From: Myxococcus xanthus
GTDB taxonomy: Bacteria; Myxococcota; Myxococcia; Myxococcales; Myxococcaceae
DNA: 64,000 nucleotides
Assembly (NCBI RefSeq): GCF_900106535.1
Contig: NZ_FNOH01000010.1
Coordinates: 1-64,000 of the forward strand
Direction: 5' to 3'
Position 1 is the stretch's first letter. Each line of letters starts with the position of its first letter. Positions 53,434-61,304 of the stretch are shown piece after piece. Under the pieces are notes generated by a model. That model was not told the origin of the DNA and did no database searches. It saw only the letters and a program-made list of their open reading frames with translations. Both the position numbers and the translations under genes were made by a program.

Positions 53434-54410
53434 CGGGGCGCCGGGACCTTTCGGGCAATCTCCTCCAGAAGGTGCGCCGCCTCGTCGCGCGCGGACACGC
53501 CCTGCACGGCGCTGCGCAGCATGATGCGGTGGGCCCAGCAGGGCACCAGCGCCGCGCGGACGTCACCGGGCGTGGCGAAGTCCCGGGCGTCCCACAGCGC
53601 GTGGGCCCGTGCGGCCGCGCCCAGCGCGAGCACCGCGCGGGTGGAGGCGCCTCGCTCCAGGTCGCCGTGCGAGCGCGTGGCCGTGGCCAGCCGCACCACG
53701 TAGTCCGCGACCGACGCGTCCAACCGCAGCGCCGCGGCGAACGAGCGCAGGGACGCCAGCTCCTCGGGCTCGGAGACGGTCTCCACCGCGTCCAGCGGCG
53801 GTGTGCCGTCGCGGGTGACGAGCAGCCCGGCCTCCACTTCCGGCGTCGGGTGGCCCAGGGACATGCGCACCATGAATCGGTCCAGCTGCGAGTCCGGCAG
53901 CGGGTAGGTGCCGGAGAAGTCCACCGGGTTCTGCGTGGCCACCACCGTGAAGGGCGCGGGCAGCGCGTGCGTGGCGCCGTCCAGGGAGACCTGGCCCTGG
54001 GCCATGGCCTCCAGCAGCGCGGACTGGGTGCGCGGCGGGGCGCGGTTCAGCTCATCCGCCAGCACCAGCTGCCGGAAGAGGGGACCGGGACGGAACTGGA
54101 AGGTGGCCGTCTGCGCGTGGAAGACCTGGGCGCCCAGCACGTCGGCGGGCATCAGGTCCGCGGTGAACTGGACGCGGGCGAAGCTCAGGCCACAGGCCTT
54201 GGCCAGGGCCTCGGCGAGCGTCGTCTTGCCCACGCCCGGGACGTCCTCCAGCAGCACGTGGCCGCCGGCGACCAGGGACGTCACCACGAGCTGGAGTTGG
54301 GAGGATTTTCCCTGCACCGCGCGGCCCAGCTGGGTGGCGATGCGTTCCATCGCCGAGCGCGCGTTTGCGGGGGAAGGCACCGGGGAGAGGGCGCGGGCAG
54401 GCTGGTTCAT
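53430..54410 (-). CDS. MoxR-family AAA+ ATPase
   Basis: 326 aa. Walker A GVGKTTLAEALAKACG, Walker B VLADELNRAPPRTQSALLEA, sensor 1 TVVATQNPVDFSGTYPLPDSQ, and DRFMVRMSLGHPT. It acts as a chaperone for VWA-domain partners, here the DUF58 protein. First gene of a three-gene operon with 4-bp overlaps. No promoter of clear type seen in the 95 bp upstream. Confidence 0.93.
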   Translation of the reverse strand: MNQPARALSPVPSPANARSAMERIATQLGRAVQGKSSQLQLVVTSLVAGGHVLLEDVPGVGKTTLAEALAKACGLSFARVQFTADLMPADVLGAQVFHAQTATFQFRPGPLFRQLVLADELNRAPPRTQSALLEAMAQGQVSLDGATHALPAPFTVVATQNPVDFSGTYPLPDSQLDRFMVRMSLGHPTPEVEAGLLVTRDGTPPLDAVETVSEPEELASLRSFAAALRLDASVADYVVRLATATRSHGDLERGASTRAVLALGAAARAHALWDARDFATPGDVRAALVPCWAHRIMLRSAVQGVSARDEAAHLLEEIARKVPAPR

Positions 54411-54505
54411 CTGCCTCCACTGTAGCCGACTCCCTCGATTGCCAACACGCTTCGCGTCCGGGCTTGCAGCGCGGACGCTCCCTCCCTCCCGAGGCGGCGA
54501 AGTAC

Positions 54506-54829
54506 CTACGCCAGGAAGACGTCCTCGGGCGTGTAGTAGGCAGGGCGCGGCGACGTCCCTGTGCCCACACCGAAGTACCGGAACATCCGCTCGTGGTGAG
54601 TGGCCAGGCCGCGCAGTTGGACGGGGCGCTCCACCAGGCCTCGCGTCAGGACTCCCACGGCGCTGTCCTTGAACTCCCGCAGGTGGGCGAAGTCCAGTAC
54701 GACCTCACACCCACTCAGGGCGCTCAGAGAGGTCCGGACCTCTTCCGCCGTCTTGCCGTCCAGCGTGCCTTCCAGTCGCAGCGTCACGGAACCTGCGGAC
54801 TCCTCACGGTGGATCTGTAGCCCCGACAT
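54506..54829 (-). CDS. STAS-domain protein (anti-anti-sigma-like)
   Basis: 107 aa from ATG 54829 (GGAG 9 nt upstream). A STAS fold: GSVTLRLEGTLDGKTAEEVRT, then CEVVLDFAHLREFKDSAVGVL. DSAVG is at the position of the phosphorylated serine in SpoIIAA-like proteins (DSSGL), so Ser may be a regulatory phosphosite. The longer in-frame start is rejected because it has no family match. No adjacent anti-sigma gene. Confidence 0.85.
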   Translation of the reverse strand: MSGLQIHREESAGSVTLRLEGTLDGKTAEEVRTSLSALSGCEVVLDFAHLREFKDSAVGVLTRGLVERPVQLRGLATHHERMFRYFGVGTGTSPRPAYYTPEDVFLA

Positions 54830-55014
54830 TGCTGTGCTCTCCAAGTTGGCGCGGAGCCTTGGTTGGAGCGTCATCGCTTCCGTCCTTCCACGGAGGACCC
54901 GTGGGGTTCTCCCGCCCGGCGCACAGTGCACAGGGTTCGCGCGTTTGGTTACCCCCCACATCGCAACTTTCTCGCGACTGTCGTGCAGCCGTCGCATGGC
55001 TTGTTGCTCAGCGC

Positions 55015-55746
55015 TCAGCTCTTCTGGCCATTCGTCTTCTGGGCCTCTCGCAGAGTGAGCTGCTTCTCCTGAGCGGCCTTCAGCTTGCGGAATTCCTTCA
55101 CGACCTTGGCGGGGTAGCCGGCCAGGAACTTCGTGCGCGCTTCCTTCTTGGCCAGGATGCGGCGGGCCAGCCCGGGGCCGGCGTTGTAGGCGACCAGGGC
55201 CTTCTCCACGGTGCCGAAGCGCTGGATGAGGTCCGCCAGGTACGCGGTCCCCAGCTCCACGTTGGTCTCCGAGTCGAAGAGGTTGCTGGTGCGGCCCAGT
55301 TGCAGGCCGGCCTTGTCCGCCAGCCAGGTGCCGGTGTCCGGCATCACCTGCATCAGGCCCATGGCCCCGACGTGGGAGACCGCGTAGTTGTTGAAGGAAC
55401 TCTCGCAGCGGATCACTGCCACCACCAGGAGCGGGTCGATGTCGTTGCGAGCCGCCTCGCGGACGATGGCCACCGCCAGCCGGCGCTGCTGCCGGGCGGG
55501 GAGCCCAGAGGCCTTCACCATCTCCGTGATGCCCAGGGCCTCGGCCTCGGCGTAGTGGGCCTCATCCTCGTAGAGGTGCAGCTTCGCCAGGGTCGCCTTC
55601 AACTCGGCGTCGCGCTCGGCCAGTTTCGCGCGCAGCTCCGTCACCTCCGGCCCCTCGCCCTGGGCGCCATCCGGCACCTGCACCGGAAACGCGACCGCCC
55701 CCGTCCCCACCATCCAAGCCGCCACCGCCACCGTCCAACCCCTCAT
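55015..55746 (-). CDS. Small lytic transglycosylase with coiled-coil
   Basis: 243 aa. The signal peptide ends near VAFPVQ. A short coiled coil (EVTELRAKLAERDAELKATLAKL) precedes the SLT domain. The catalytic Glu is in IRCESSFNNYAVSHVGAMGL, then MQVMPDTGTW, NVELGTAYLADLI and YNAGPGLARRIL. ATG 55746 follows AGGAGGGG, the best ribosome-binding site of the region; an upstream start at 55827 would add a basic leader. A possible sigma-54-type promoter lies upstream. Confidence 0.9.
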   Translation of the reverse strand: MRGWTVAVAAWMVGTGAVAFPVQVPDGAQGEGPEVTELRAKLAERDAELKATLAKLHLYEDEAHYAEAEALGITEMVKASGLPARQQRRLAVAIVREAARNDIDPLLVVAVIRCESSFNNYAVSHVGAMGLMQVMPDTGTWLADKAGLQLGRTSNLFDSETNVELGTAYLADLIQRFGTVEKALVAYNAGPGLARRILAKKEARTKFLAGYPAKVVKEFRKLKAAQEKQLTLREAQKTNGQKS

Positions 55747-56054
55747 CCCACCCCTCCTGGCGCCGCCGTGCCGCTCGCGCCCCGTGCACTCATCTCGTAC
55801 GGATGTACTGACCTGCCGACGGAGCAACGCCTAAGCAGCCCGCGTGCCAGAGGTCGCACGTGGCGTGTTTCTCCTTAAGAGCGCCCACGAATTTGCCGTC
55901 TCTGGCGCGCTGGATTCCCCGGCGGAACTGAAAAAATGCCCGGCTGGGGAAGTGCCGTTCCCAACGGGTGACTGTGAAAAGGACCGGGTTGCCCGTCCGG
56001 GTTCCTGTTCCTAGGTTTGCCCGCGCCAGGCTGTGGTGCGTGTGGAGGTGCGGC
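55747..56054. other. 308-bp divergent intergenic region
   Basis: Separates the small transglycosylase gene (-) from a small membrane protein gene (+). It holds a -24/-12-like element for the minus-strand gene (55833-55850). On the plus side a possible TTGCCC/CTAGGT pair with 16-bp spacing is too weak to call. Nothing else is evident. Confidence 0.5.
55833..55850 (-). promoter_or_regulatory. Sigma-54-type promoter of the small transglycosylase gene
   Basis: Minus strand reads CTGGCACGCGGGCTGCTT: a perfect -24 TGGCACG, then CTGC in place of TTGC, with GG (55848-55847) and GC (55836-55835) spaced by 10 nt. The start site would be near 55823, giving a leader of about 77 nt. One mismatch in the -12 element lowers certainty. 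Confidence 0.55.
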
Positions 56055-56213
56055 GTGTACTGGACGATGGGAATCATCCTGTTGGTGTTGTGGGGGCTGG
56101 GGCTGACCACCGGCTCCACCGAGGGTTACTGGGTCCACCTGCTGCTGCTGTTCGCGATGGTGGCGCTCTTGCTGGCGGTGGTGTCTCAGGGCCGCCGGGC
56201 GGCCTCGGCATGA
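56055..56213 (+). CDS. Small membrane protein, lmo0937 family
   Basis: 52 aa from GTG 56055, with GGAGG 6 nt upstream. Two hydrophobic segments (MGIILLVLWGLGLTTG and HLLLLFAMVALLLAVV) ending in GRRAAS match the lmo0937-type small membrane proteins of unknown role. The stop overlaps the next ATG. Confidence 0.8.
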   Translation: MYWTMGIILLVLWGLGLTTGSTEGYWVHLLLLFAMVALLLAVVSQGRRAASA

Positions 56214-56776
56214 GGCGCGGGGCGCCCGAGGTGACGGGGGTGGAGCTGCCCCGGGACTCCGTGGGCTTCACGCGCCGCGAGTGCCCGGAGTGTCAGCGGC
56301 CCTTCAAGACGCGTCCGGGGCCCATGGACTCGCGCGCGGTGCTGCACAAGCTCCTGGGCTTCTACCCCTTCGAGAATGCCCACGAGTGCGTGGAGGGCAT
56401 TCCCGTCTGGGGCTGCCCGTACTGCGGCTACCGCGCGGAAGCGGACGCCTTTCTCACGCCCGCCCAGCAGGGGCACCTGGAGGCCGTGGCGCGCGGCTGG
56501 GCCAACCACGTGCGGTACGAGCAGCTGGCGCACGTGGCGCGCACGCTGTCCGTCAACCCCAGGCCGACGTTCGTTGCGGTGGAGCCGGAGGCCCTGCCGG
56601 GCCCCATGGAGCCAGAGCCGGACGAGCTGCTGCGCGTCATGCCCATGCTCTGTTGTGGCGAAGAGGTGAAGGTCATCTGGGAGTGGGACCAGGCACTCCA
56701 CTGCTTCTCCTGCGGCGCGCGGCATGATCCGATGAGCGGCCGCCAGCAGGTGGAGCTGCGCTTCGTCTCGGAGTAG
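56210..56776 (+). CDS. Zinc-ribbon protein, function unknown
   Basis: 188 aa. Two four-cysteine units: CPECQRPF with CPYCGYRAEA, and LCCGEE with CFSCGARHDP. Between them lies a helical region. No DNA-binding domain recognised. ATG 56210 overlaps the stop of the small membrane protein gene, so they are coupled. Confidence 0.7.
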   Translation: MRRGAPEVTGVELPRDSVGFTRRECPECQRPFKTRPGPMDSRAVLHKLLGFYPFENAHECVEGIPVWGCPYCGYRAEADAFLTPAQQGHLEAVARGWANHVRYEQLAHVARTLSVNPRPTFVAVEPEALPGPMEPEPDELLRVMPMLCCGEEVKVIWEWDQALHCFSCGARHDPMSGRQQVELRFVSE

Positions 56777-56823
56777 CGCCCGGGGTGGACGCGGGCGGGC
56801 GGTGACGGCAGGCTGGAGGGGAC

Positions 56824-57894
56824 ATGACGTGGGTCTCCCCCCGGGCCATGCTCGCGTGCCTGCTCTTGGCCGCGGGCGCCGCCGCCGCGCACGACGCCGA
56901 CATCCTCTATATTGAAGCGCACCGCGCCCGGGCCGAGGCACCCGAGGTCCGTCAGATTCTGACGATGACGCCGGAGACGCTGGCCTTGCTCCTGGCCGAC
57001 GCGGATGGGGGCTCGCTCCTCACGCGGCATGGACTGGACGCGCGGCGTGACGCCATCGCCACCGACATCTGGGATGCGATGCCGCTGGCTTCCGGAGGGT
57101 TGCCGTGCGTGCGGACCGCGCACGCCACGGCGCCGAGGCAGTCCTTCGTGGAACTGTCCGCCACCTTCACGTGCCCGCCGGGTGGAATGCGCCAGCGCTT
57201 CCGGGTGCTGACGCGGCTGCCGCCGGAGTACCGGGTGATTCTGGGCAGTGTGAGGGAAGGGGAGGTTCCTGGTGCCGTGTTCGCGGATGCCACGCGGCCG
57301 GAAGTGGACGTCCCGGAAGGCGGACGCGGCACGCCGCTGCTGAGCCGCTTCGCGGGCTGGGTGGGCCTGGGCGTGCGCCACATCTTCGAGGGTGTGGACC
57401 ACCTGGCCTTCCTGCTGGCCGTGCTGCTGGTGGGGGGCGGCTGGAGGCGGGTGTTGCTGCTGGTGACGTCCTTCACGGTGGCGCACTCGCTCACGCTGGG
57501 GGCCGCCGCGCTGGGCTGGGTGGTGTTGGACGGAGTCCAGGCCCGGTGGGTGGAGGCCGCCATCGCCGCGTCCATCATCTATGTGGCGGTGGAGAACCTG
57601 GTGCTGCGCGAGCACCGGCACCGGGTGCTCGTCACCTTCCTCTTCGGGCTGATCCACGGCTTCGGCTTCGCGGGCGTGCTGGCCGGCTACGGCCTGGGCG
57701 AGTCCGTGGTGACGGCGCTGCTGGGCTTCAACGTCGGTGTGGAATTGGGCCAGGCGGTGGTGGTGGCGGTGCTGCTGCCCGTCCTCCGCATGGTCCAGCG
57801 CCGTCCGGCTTTGCACACGAGGGCCGTGAGGGGACTGTCCATCGGAATCCTCGCGGCTGGTGGGTACTGGATGGTTGAACGCGCCCTCGGTTGA
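56824..57894 (+). CDS. HupE/UreJ-2 family membrane protein
   Basis: 356 aa. Signal peptide (AMLACLLLAAGAAAAH), a periplasmic domain of about 150 residues, then the membrane half with GVRHIFEGVDHLAFLLAVLL, SFTVAHSLTLGAAAL, VAVENLVLREHRHRVLVTF, and GLIHGFGFAGVLAGYGLG. Conserved His in the HI-x-GVDHL and GLIHG motifs suggest metal handling (Ni/Co in HupE), but the substrate is not known here. No hydrogenase or urease genes nearby. Confidence 0.88.
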   Translation: MTWVSPRAMLACLLLAAGAAAAHDADILYIEAHRARAEAPEVRQILTMTPETLALLLADADGGSLLTRHGLDARRDAIATDIWDAMPLASGGLPCVRTAHATAPRQSFVELSATFTCPPGGMRQRFRVLTRLPPEYRVILGSVREGEVPGAVFADATRPEVDVPEGGRGTPLLSRFAGWVGLGVRHIFEGVDHLAFLLAVLLVGGGWRRVLLLVTSFTVAHSLTLGAAALGWVVLDGVQARWVEAAIAASIIYVAVENLVLREHRHRVLVTFLFGLIHGFGFAGVLAGYGLGESVVTALLGFNVGVELGQAVVVAVLLPVLRMVQRRPALHTRAVRGLSIGILAAGGYWMVERALG

Positions 57895-57952
57895 ATCCCG
57901 CGCTCGGCGTCCCTACGTTGGCGACTTGAAGGTAGGGAACAGGGGGACGTCA

Positions 57953-58426
57953 ATGGGTGCGAGGCATACCCGGTTGGCTGCGGCGCTGGCCGCCGCGTGG
58001 GAGGCGGAGGTCGTCTCCGCCCGGCGGATGACGGCGCTGGCGGAGCGAATCGTGGATGCGAGGGTCCGGGCACGGCTGATGGTGTTGGCCGCGTTCTGCC
58101 GGGCTCACGCGTCGCGATTGCTCGCACGGCTGGCCGCGCTGGGCCGAGGTCCACTGCCGGTTCCTCCCGAGGACATCGAGCTGGATTCGGATACGTTGCT
58201 GGAACTGCGCCGCGAGGGGGCCTTCGCCCGTGCGTCGGCCGCCCGCTATGAGACGACCGCGGAGCTGGCCCGTCAGCAGGCGGACCTCTCCTCCGCGTGG
58301 GTCTGCGAGCTGAACCGCACCGAGGAGCAGGACCGCTCCCGGGAGCTGCTGTCCCTGGCCGAAGGGGCCCTGGGGCCCGTGGTCCACGCCGACGCGCCGG
58401 CCAGCGCCGCCCCGGGTGACTCATGA
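57953..58426 (+). CDS. Helical hypothetical protein
   Basis: 157 aa, alpha-helical and Ala/Arg-rich. Pieces such as TRLAAALAAAWEAEVVSARRM and RARLMVLAAFCRAHASRLLA suggest a four-helix, ferritin-like bundle, but no metal-binding EXXH pair is clear. ATG 57953 follows AGGGGGA. Function unknown. Confidence 0.65.
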   Translation: MGARHTRLAAALAAAWEAEVVSARRMTALAERIVDARVRARLMVLAAFCRAHASRLLARLAALGRGPLPVPPEDIELDSDTLLELRREGAFARASAARYETTAELARQQADLSSAWVCELNRTEEQDRSRELLSLAEGALGPVVHADAPASAAPGDS

Positions 58427-58492
58427 GGGAATGACATGGGTTTCTCGCTCTGCCGGTGACAGTTACCGTGCATTGGGCGTAGAAATCCGTTC

Positions 58493-59263
58493 ATGGCGAA
58501 GGAGAGCTACAACGACCTCATCTTCCAGCTGGGCGACCTGGCTCGGGACAGGTTGCCGGGCAAGCCCACCTGTCCCCGTTCCATGGACCGCGTCTACCGC
58601 GCCGAAGAGGCGGTGGTGGCGCGCCGGGATGAACTGGCGGCGCTCGAGCAGGAGATGAATGACGAGGACGCGGCGTATTCGGACTTTCTCGCCGAGCAGG
58701 GGGAGGAGCGGGCGAAGCACGCCGTCATCGTCAAGAAGTGGAAGAAGGCGGTGGACGCCATCGACGGCAAGGTGAAGGAGCTGCGCAAGACGCTCGCGTC
58801 TCGCAAGGCCGAACAGCGCTACGCCGAGGATGGCCTGGTCAAGCTCGAGAAGAAGATCAGCGACATGGAGCTGACCGGCGAGCCGCCCGACAAGATCGAA
58901 CTGGCCCGCGGCAACCTCAAGAAGAACCGGCTCCAGCAGATGCGGCTCGGTCGGCAACTGGAGGATCTGGAGTCCAACCTGGCCACCGCCCTCACGCCCT
59001 TGCCCGGTCAGCCCGGCGCGGCAGGCATCCTGGCGCACAAGCGCATGCTGGAGATGGAGGACGAGGCGGAGGAGCGCAAGCTCGACCACGAGCACCGCAT
59101 GGCGGAGCTCGACCAGGCAATCGCCGCCAAGGAGGAACAGGTCCAGGCCTCGGAGGATTATCTGGATCAAGCACTGTTCCTCCTGGGCGAAGACGTGTAT
59201 GCACAGCGCATCAACGATGCGCAGCTCGCACCGTTCTACCCGCGGTTGGATCGCGCGCAGTGA
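58493..59263 (+). CDS. Coiled-coil protein, function unknown
   Basis: 256 aa, highly charged with long heptad runs (e.g. VARRDELAALEQEMNDEDAA, KVKELRKTLASRKAEQRYAE, EQVQASEDYLDQALFLLGE). No signal peptide or membrane helix. It resembles stalk or linker proteins but gives no function. The rplC promoter lies just downstream. Confidence 0.7.
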   Translation: MAKESYNDLIFQLGDLARDRLPGKPTCPRSMDRVYRAEEAVVARRDELAALEQEMNDEDAAYSDFLAEQGEERAKHAVIVKKWKKAVDAIDGKVKELRKTLASRKAEQRYAEDGLVKLEKKISDMELTGEPPDKIELARGNLKKNRLQQMRLGRQLEDLESNLATALTPLPGQPGAAGILAHKRMLEMEDEAEERKLDHEHRMAELDQAIAAKEEQVQASEDYLDQALFLLGEDVYAQRINDAQLAPFYPRLDRAQ

Positions 59264-59285
59264 GAGAGGCACCCGCCCGTAGTGC

Positions 59286-59313
59286 TTGACGGCGGAGACC
59301 TGTCTGCTACATT
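59286..59313 (+). promoter_or_regulatory. Strong sigma-70-type promoter of rplC
   Basis: TTGACG (59286-59291) and TACATT (59308-59313) are 16 bp apart. TG lies one base before the -10, making an extended -10. The -35 matches five of six bases. Transcription would start about 59320, giving a leader of about 90 nt with an internal CCAGCGCGCTGG palindrome (59385-59396). Confidence 0.65.
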
Positions 59314-59409
59314 GCGCCGCTTCCTGGCGACCGCGGGGACGCGTGCAGTCCAGGTCATTGAACTTATTGGGTTTTTCCGCGCCACCAGCGCGCTGGCAGT
59401 GAGGACGAC

Positions 59410-60084
59410 GTGAAGGGTCTGATTGGCAAGAAGATCGGCATGACCCAGGTGTTCAACGATGAGGGCAACCTCGTCCCGGTCACGGTGATCGACGTGGGCA
59501 CCTGCCAGGTCGTTGGCAAGCGCACCCCGGAGAAGGACAACTACTCCGCGGTGACCATCGGTTTTGGTGAGATCCGCGAGAAGATTCTCAACCTGGCCGA
59601 GCGCGGTTTCTTCAAGAAGGCCAACGCGCCTTACCGCCGCCACCTGAAGGAATTCCGCGTCACGCCGGAGGAGGCTGCCTCCTTCAACGTGGGCGACGCC
59701 GTCAAGGCGGACATGTTCGCCAAGGGCGAGCTGGTCGACGTGACCGGCATCACCAAGGGCCGCGGTTTCTCCGGCGTCATGCGCCGCTGGAACTTCAAGG
59801 GCTCGCAGACGAAGACGCACGGTACGCACGAGTACCAGCGTCACCCGGGCGCCATCGGTCAGCGTAAGACGCCGGGCCGCGTGTACCCGAACAAGAAGAT
59901 GCCCGGTCACTACGGCGTGGATCAGGTCACCACCCAGAACCTGACCGTGGTGGACGTGGACGTGGAGAAGGGCCTGGTGCTCGTGAAGGGTGCCGTCGCC
60001 GGCCACAACAACGGCGTCGTCTACATCCGCCCCAGCATCAAGGCGGCCATGCGCGCGCAGCACAAGGCCGCGCGCGGCGCGTAG
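59410..60084 (+). CDS. rplC: 50S ribosomal protein L3 (displaced from the S10 operon)
   Basis: L3 (224 aa) is an early assembly protein at the peptidyl-transferase centre. MKGLIGKKIGMTQVFNDEGN, GITKGRGFSGVMRRWNFKGS and the HRHPGAIGQ-like stretch EYQRHPGAIGQRKTPGRVYP are diagnostic. GTG start, with GAGGAC upstream. In most bacteria it lies between rpsJ and rplD; here it is alone about 58 kb downstream with its own promoter and terminator. Confidence 0.98.
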   Translation: MKGLIGKKIGMTQVFNDEGNLVPVTVIDVGTCQVVGKRTPEKDNYSAVTIGFGEIREKILNLAERGFFKKANAPYRRHLKEFRVTPEEAASFNVGDAVKADMFAKGELVDVTGITKGRGFSGVMRRWNFKGSQTKTHGTHEYQRHPGAIGQRKTPGRVYPNKKMPGHYGVDQVTTQNLTVVDVDVEKGLVLVKGAVAGHNNGVVYIRPSIKAAMRAQHKAARGA

Positions 60085-60470
60085 TTCGCTGCTGAGCGTT
60101 TGAACGCTCGAAGCGCCCCGCTTCCGGGCCCGATTCCTCGGGCATCCGGGCGGGGCGTTTGTCTTGCGGGGCAGGGTGCGTGCGGTTTCCGCGGGTGGGC
60201 AGGTGTCTGCCCCGCGTGACGACCCGCATGCCTGCTTCATCACGTCCCGTGCCGTGGGATGCCCCGGAAACGTTGACCGGTGGGCGCCCGGTGGGAACGA
60301 CCGTGAAAAGAATTCCGACTCCAGGCCACCTCGGCTTGTCGGTCGTGGAAGCCGTGCGCACATCCAGGCCCCACGAAGGAGTCTGAGCGTCGGGTGACGC
60401 GGACTCCGTGGCTCGGGGAGTTCATTGCACTCCCGCTCATGGCGGCCCATCCCACGGGCCGGGCAGGATT
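60085..60470 (+). other. 386-bp gap between rplC and the outer-membrane protein genes
   Basis: Holds the rplC terminator (60113-60164) and, before it, a small GAGCGTT/AACGCTC hairpin. The remainder presumably carries the promoter of the following operon; no well-matched -10/-35 or -24/-12 pair was found. Confidence 0.5.
60113..60164 (+). terminator. Terminator of rplC
   Basis: CGCCCCGC (60114-60121) pairs with GCGGGGCG (60150-60157), with an inner CCCGA/TCGGG stem, followed by TTTGTCTTG. Preceded by a second 7-bp hairpin (GAGCGTT with AACGCTC). Confidence 0.65.
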
Positions 60471-61292
60471 ATGATCGCACGCACGCTCTGCGTCTTTGCT
60501 TCGTTGGCCGTCTCTCTGGCGGCGCCGGTTGCCGCGGCACAGGACGACGAGAACGTCCTGGACAAGGTCGTCGTCCGCAACCGGCTGTACGAACCGGGCG
60601 GCAAGTTGGAGATGTCCTTCGGGGTCGGTCTGCCGCTGCAGACACACCTGACGGCGCACTACGTCTTCAACGCCGGGGTGGCCTACAACCTCTTCAACAG
60701 CTTCGCGGTGGAGGCTCGGGCCGGCTACGCGGCCAGCCGTCATACGGGCCTGGCGCGTTCCATCTCCGAGAGCTTCCTCAACCGCGAGGACAAGCGCGTC
60801 ACCGACGAGCTGGAAGACCTCTGGCAGATGAACCTGCACGGGGTGGCAGGTGTCCGCTGGGCGCCCATCTACGGGAAGCTCAGCCTGCTGTCGGACCTGC
60901 CGGTCCACTTCCAGGCCTACGTCTGGGCGGGCGGGGGCCTCGCCTCGTTCAAGCGCAACTCCGTGATCCAGTGCACGCAGGTGGTGAACCGCGAGCTGGG
61001 CATCTGCGACAACCGCACGTCGGTGGATGACCGCGGGTCGGCCACCCAGAACTTCTGGGTGAATGAGTCGCGGGTCGCCCCGGTGGTGTCGGCGGCGGTG
61101 GGCTTCCGCTTCTTCATCCTGGACAAGCACGGCGTGCGCCTGGAGCTGCGCGACTGGGCCTTCCGGGACAACTACCGCGTCAACCTGGAGCGCGATGCGT
61201 GGGAGGCGGGGCAGGCGACGGGGGAGCCCGCGCGCAGCCCTGGCCTCACGCACCTGGTGCAGTTCGACCTTGGCTACACCTTCTCCTTCTAG
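60471..61292 (+). CDS. Outer-membrane beta-barrel protein 1
   Basis: 273 aa from ATG 60471. Signal peptide CVFASLAVSLAAPVAAAQDD. The rest is strand-rich: KLEMSFGVGLPLQTHLTAHY, FAVEARAGYAASRH, VQFDLGYTFSF, with a terminal aromatic (F) as in porin-like barrels. It resembles the myxobacterial OMP_myx_plus barrels that include GltA/GltB, by general architecture. First of three co-directional envelope genes; the next starts 12 bp later. Confidence 0.78.
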   Translation: MIARTLCVFASLAVSLAAPVAAAQDDENVLDKVVVRNRLYEPGGKLEMSFGVGLPLQTHLTAHYVFNAGVAYNLFNSFAVEARAGYAASRHTGLARSISESFLNREDKRVTDELEDLWQMNLHGVAGVRWAPIYGKLSLLSDLPVHFQAYVWAGGGLASFKRNSVIQCTQVVNRELGICDNRTSVDDRGSATQNFWVNESRVAPVVSAAVGFRFFILDKHGVRLELRDWAFRDNYRVNLERDAWEAGQATGEPARSPGLTHLVQFDLGYTFSF

Positions 61293-61304
61293 GTCCACCT
61301 GACT

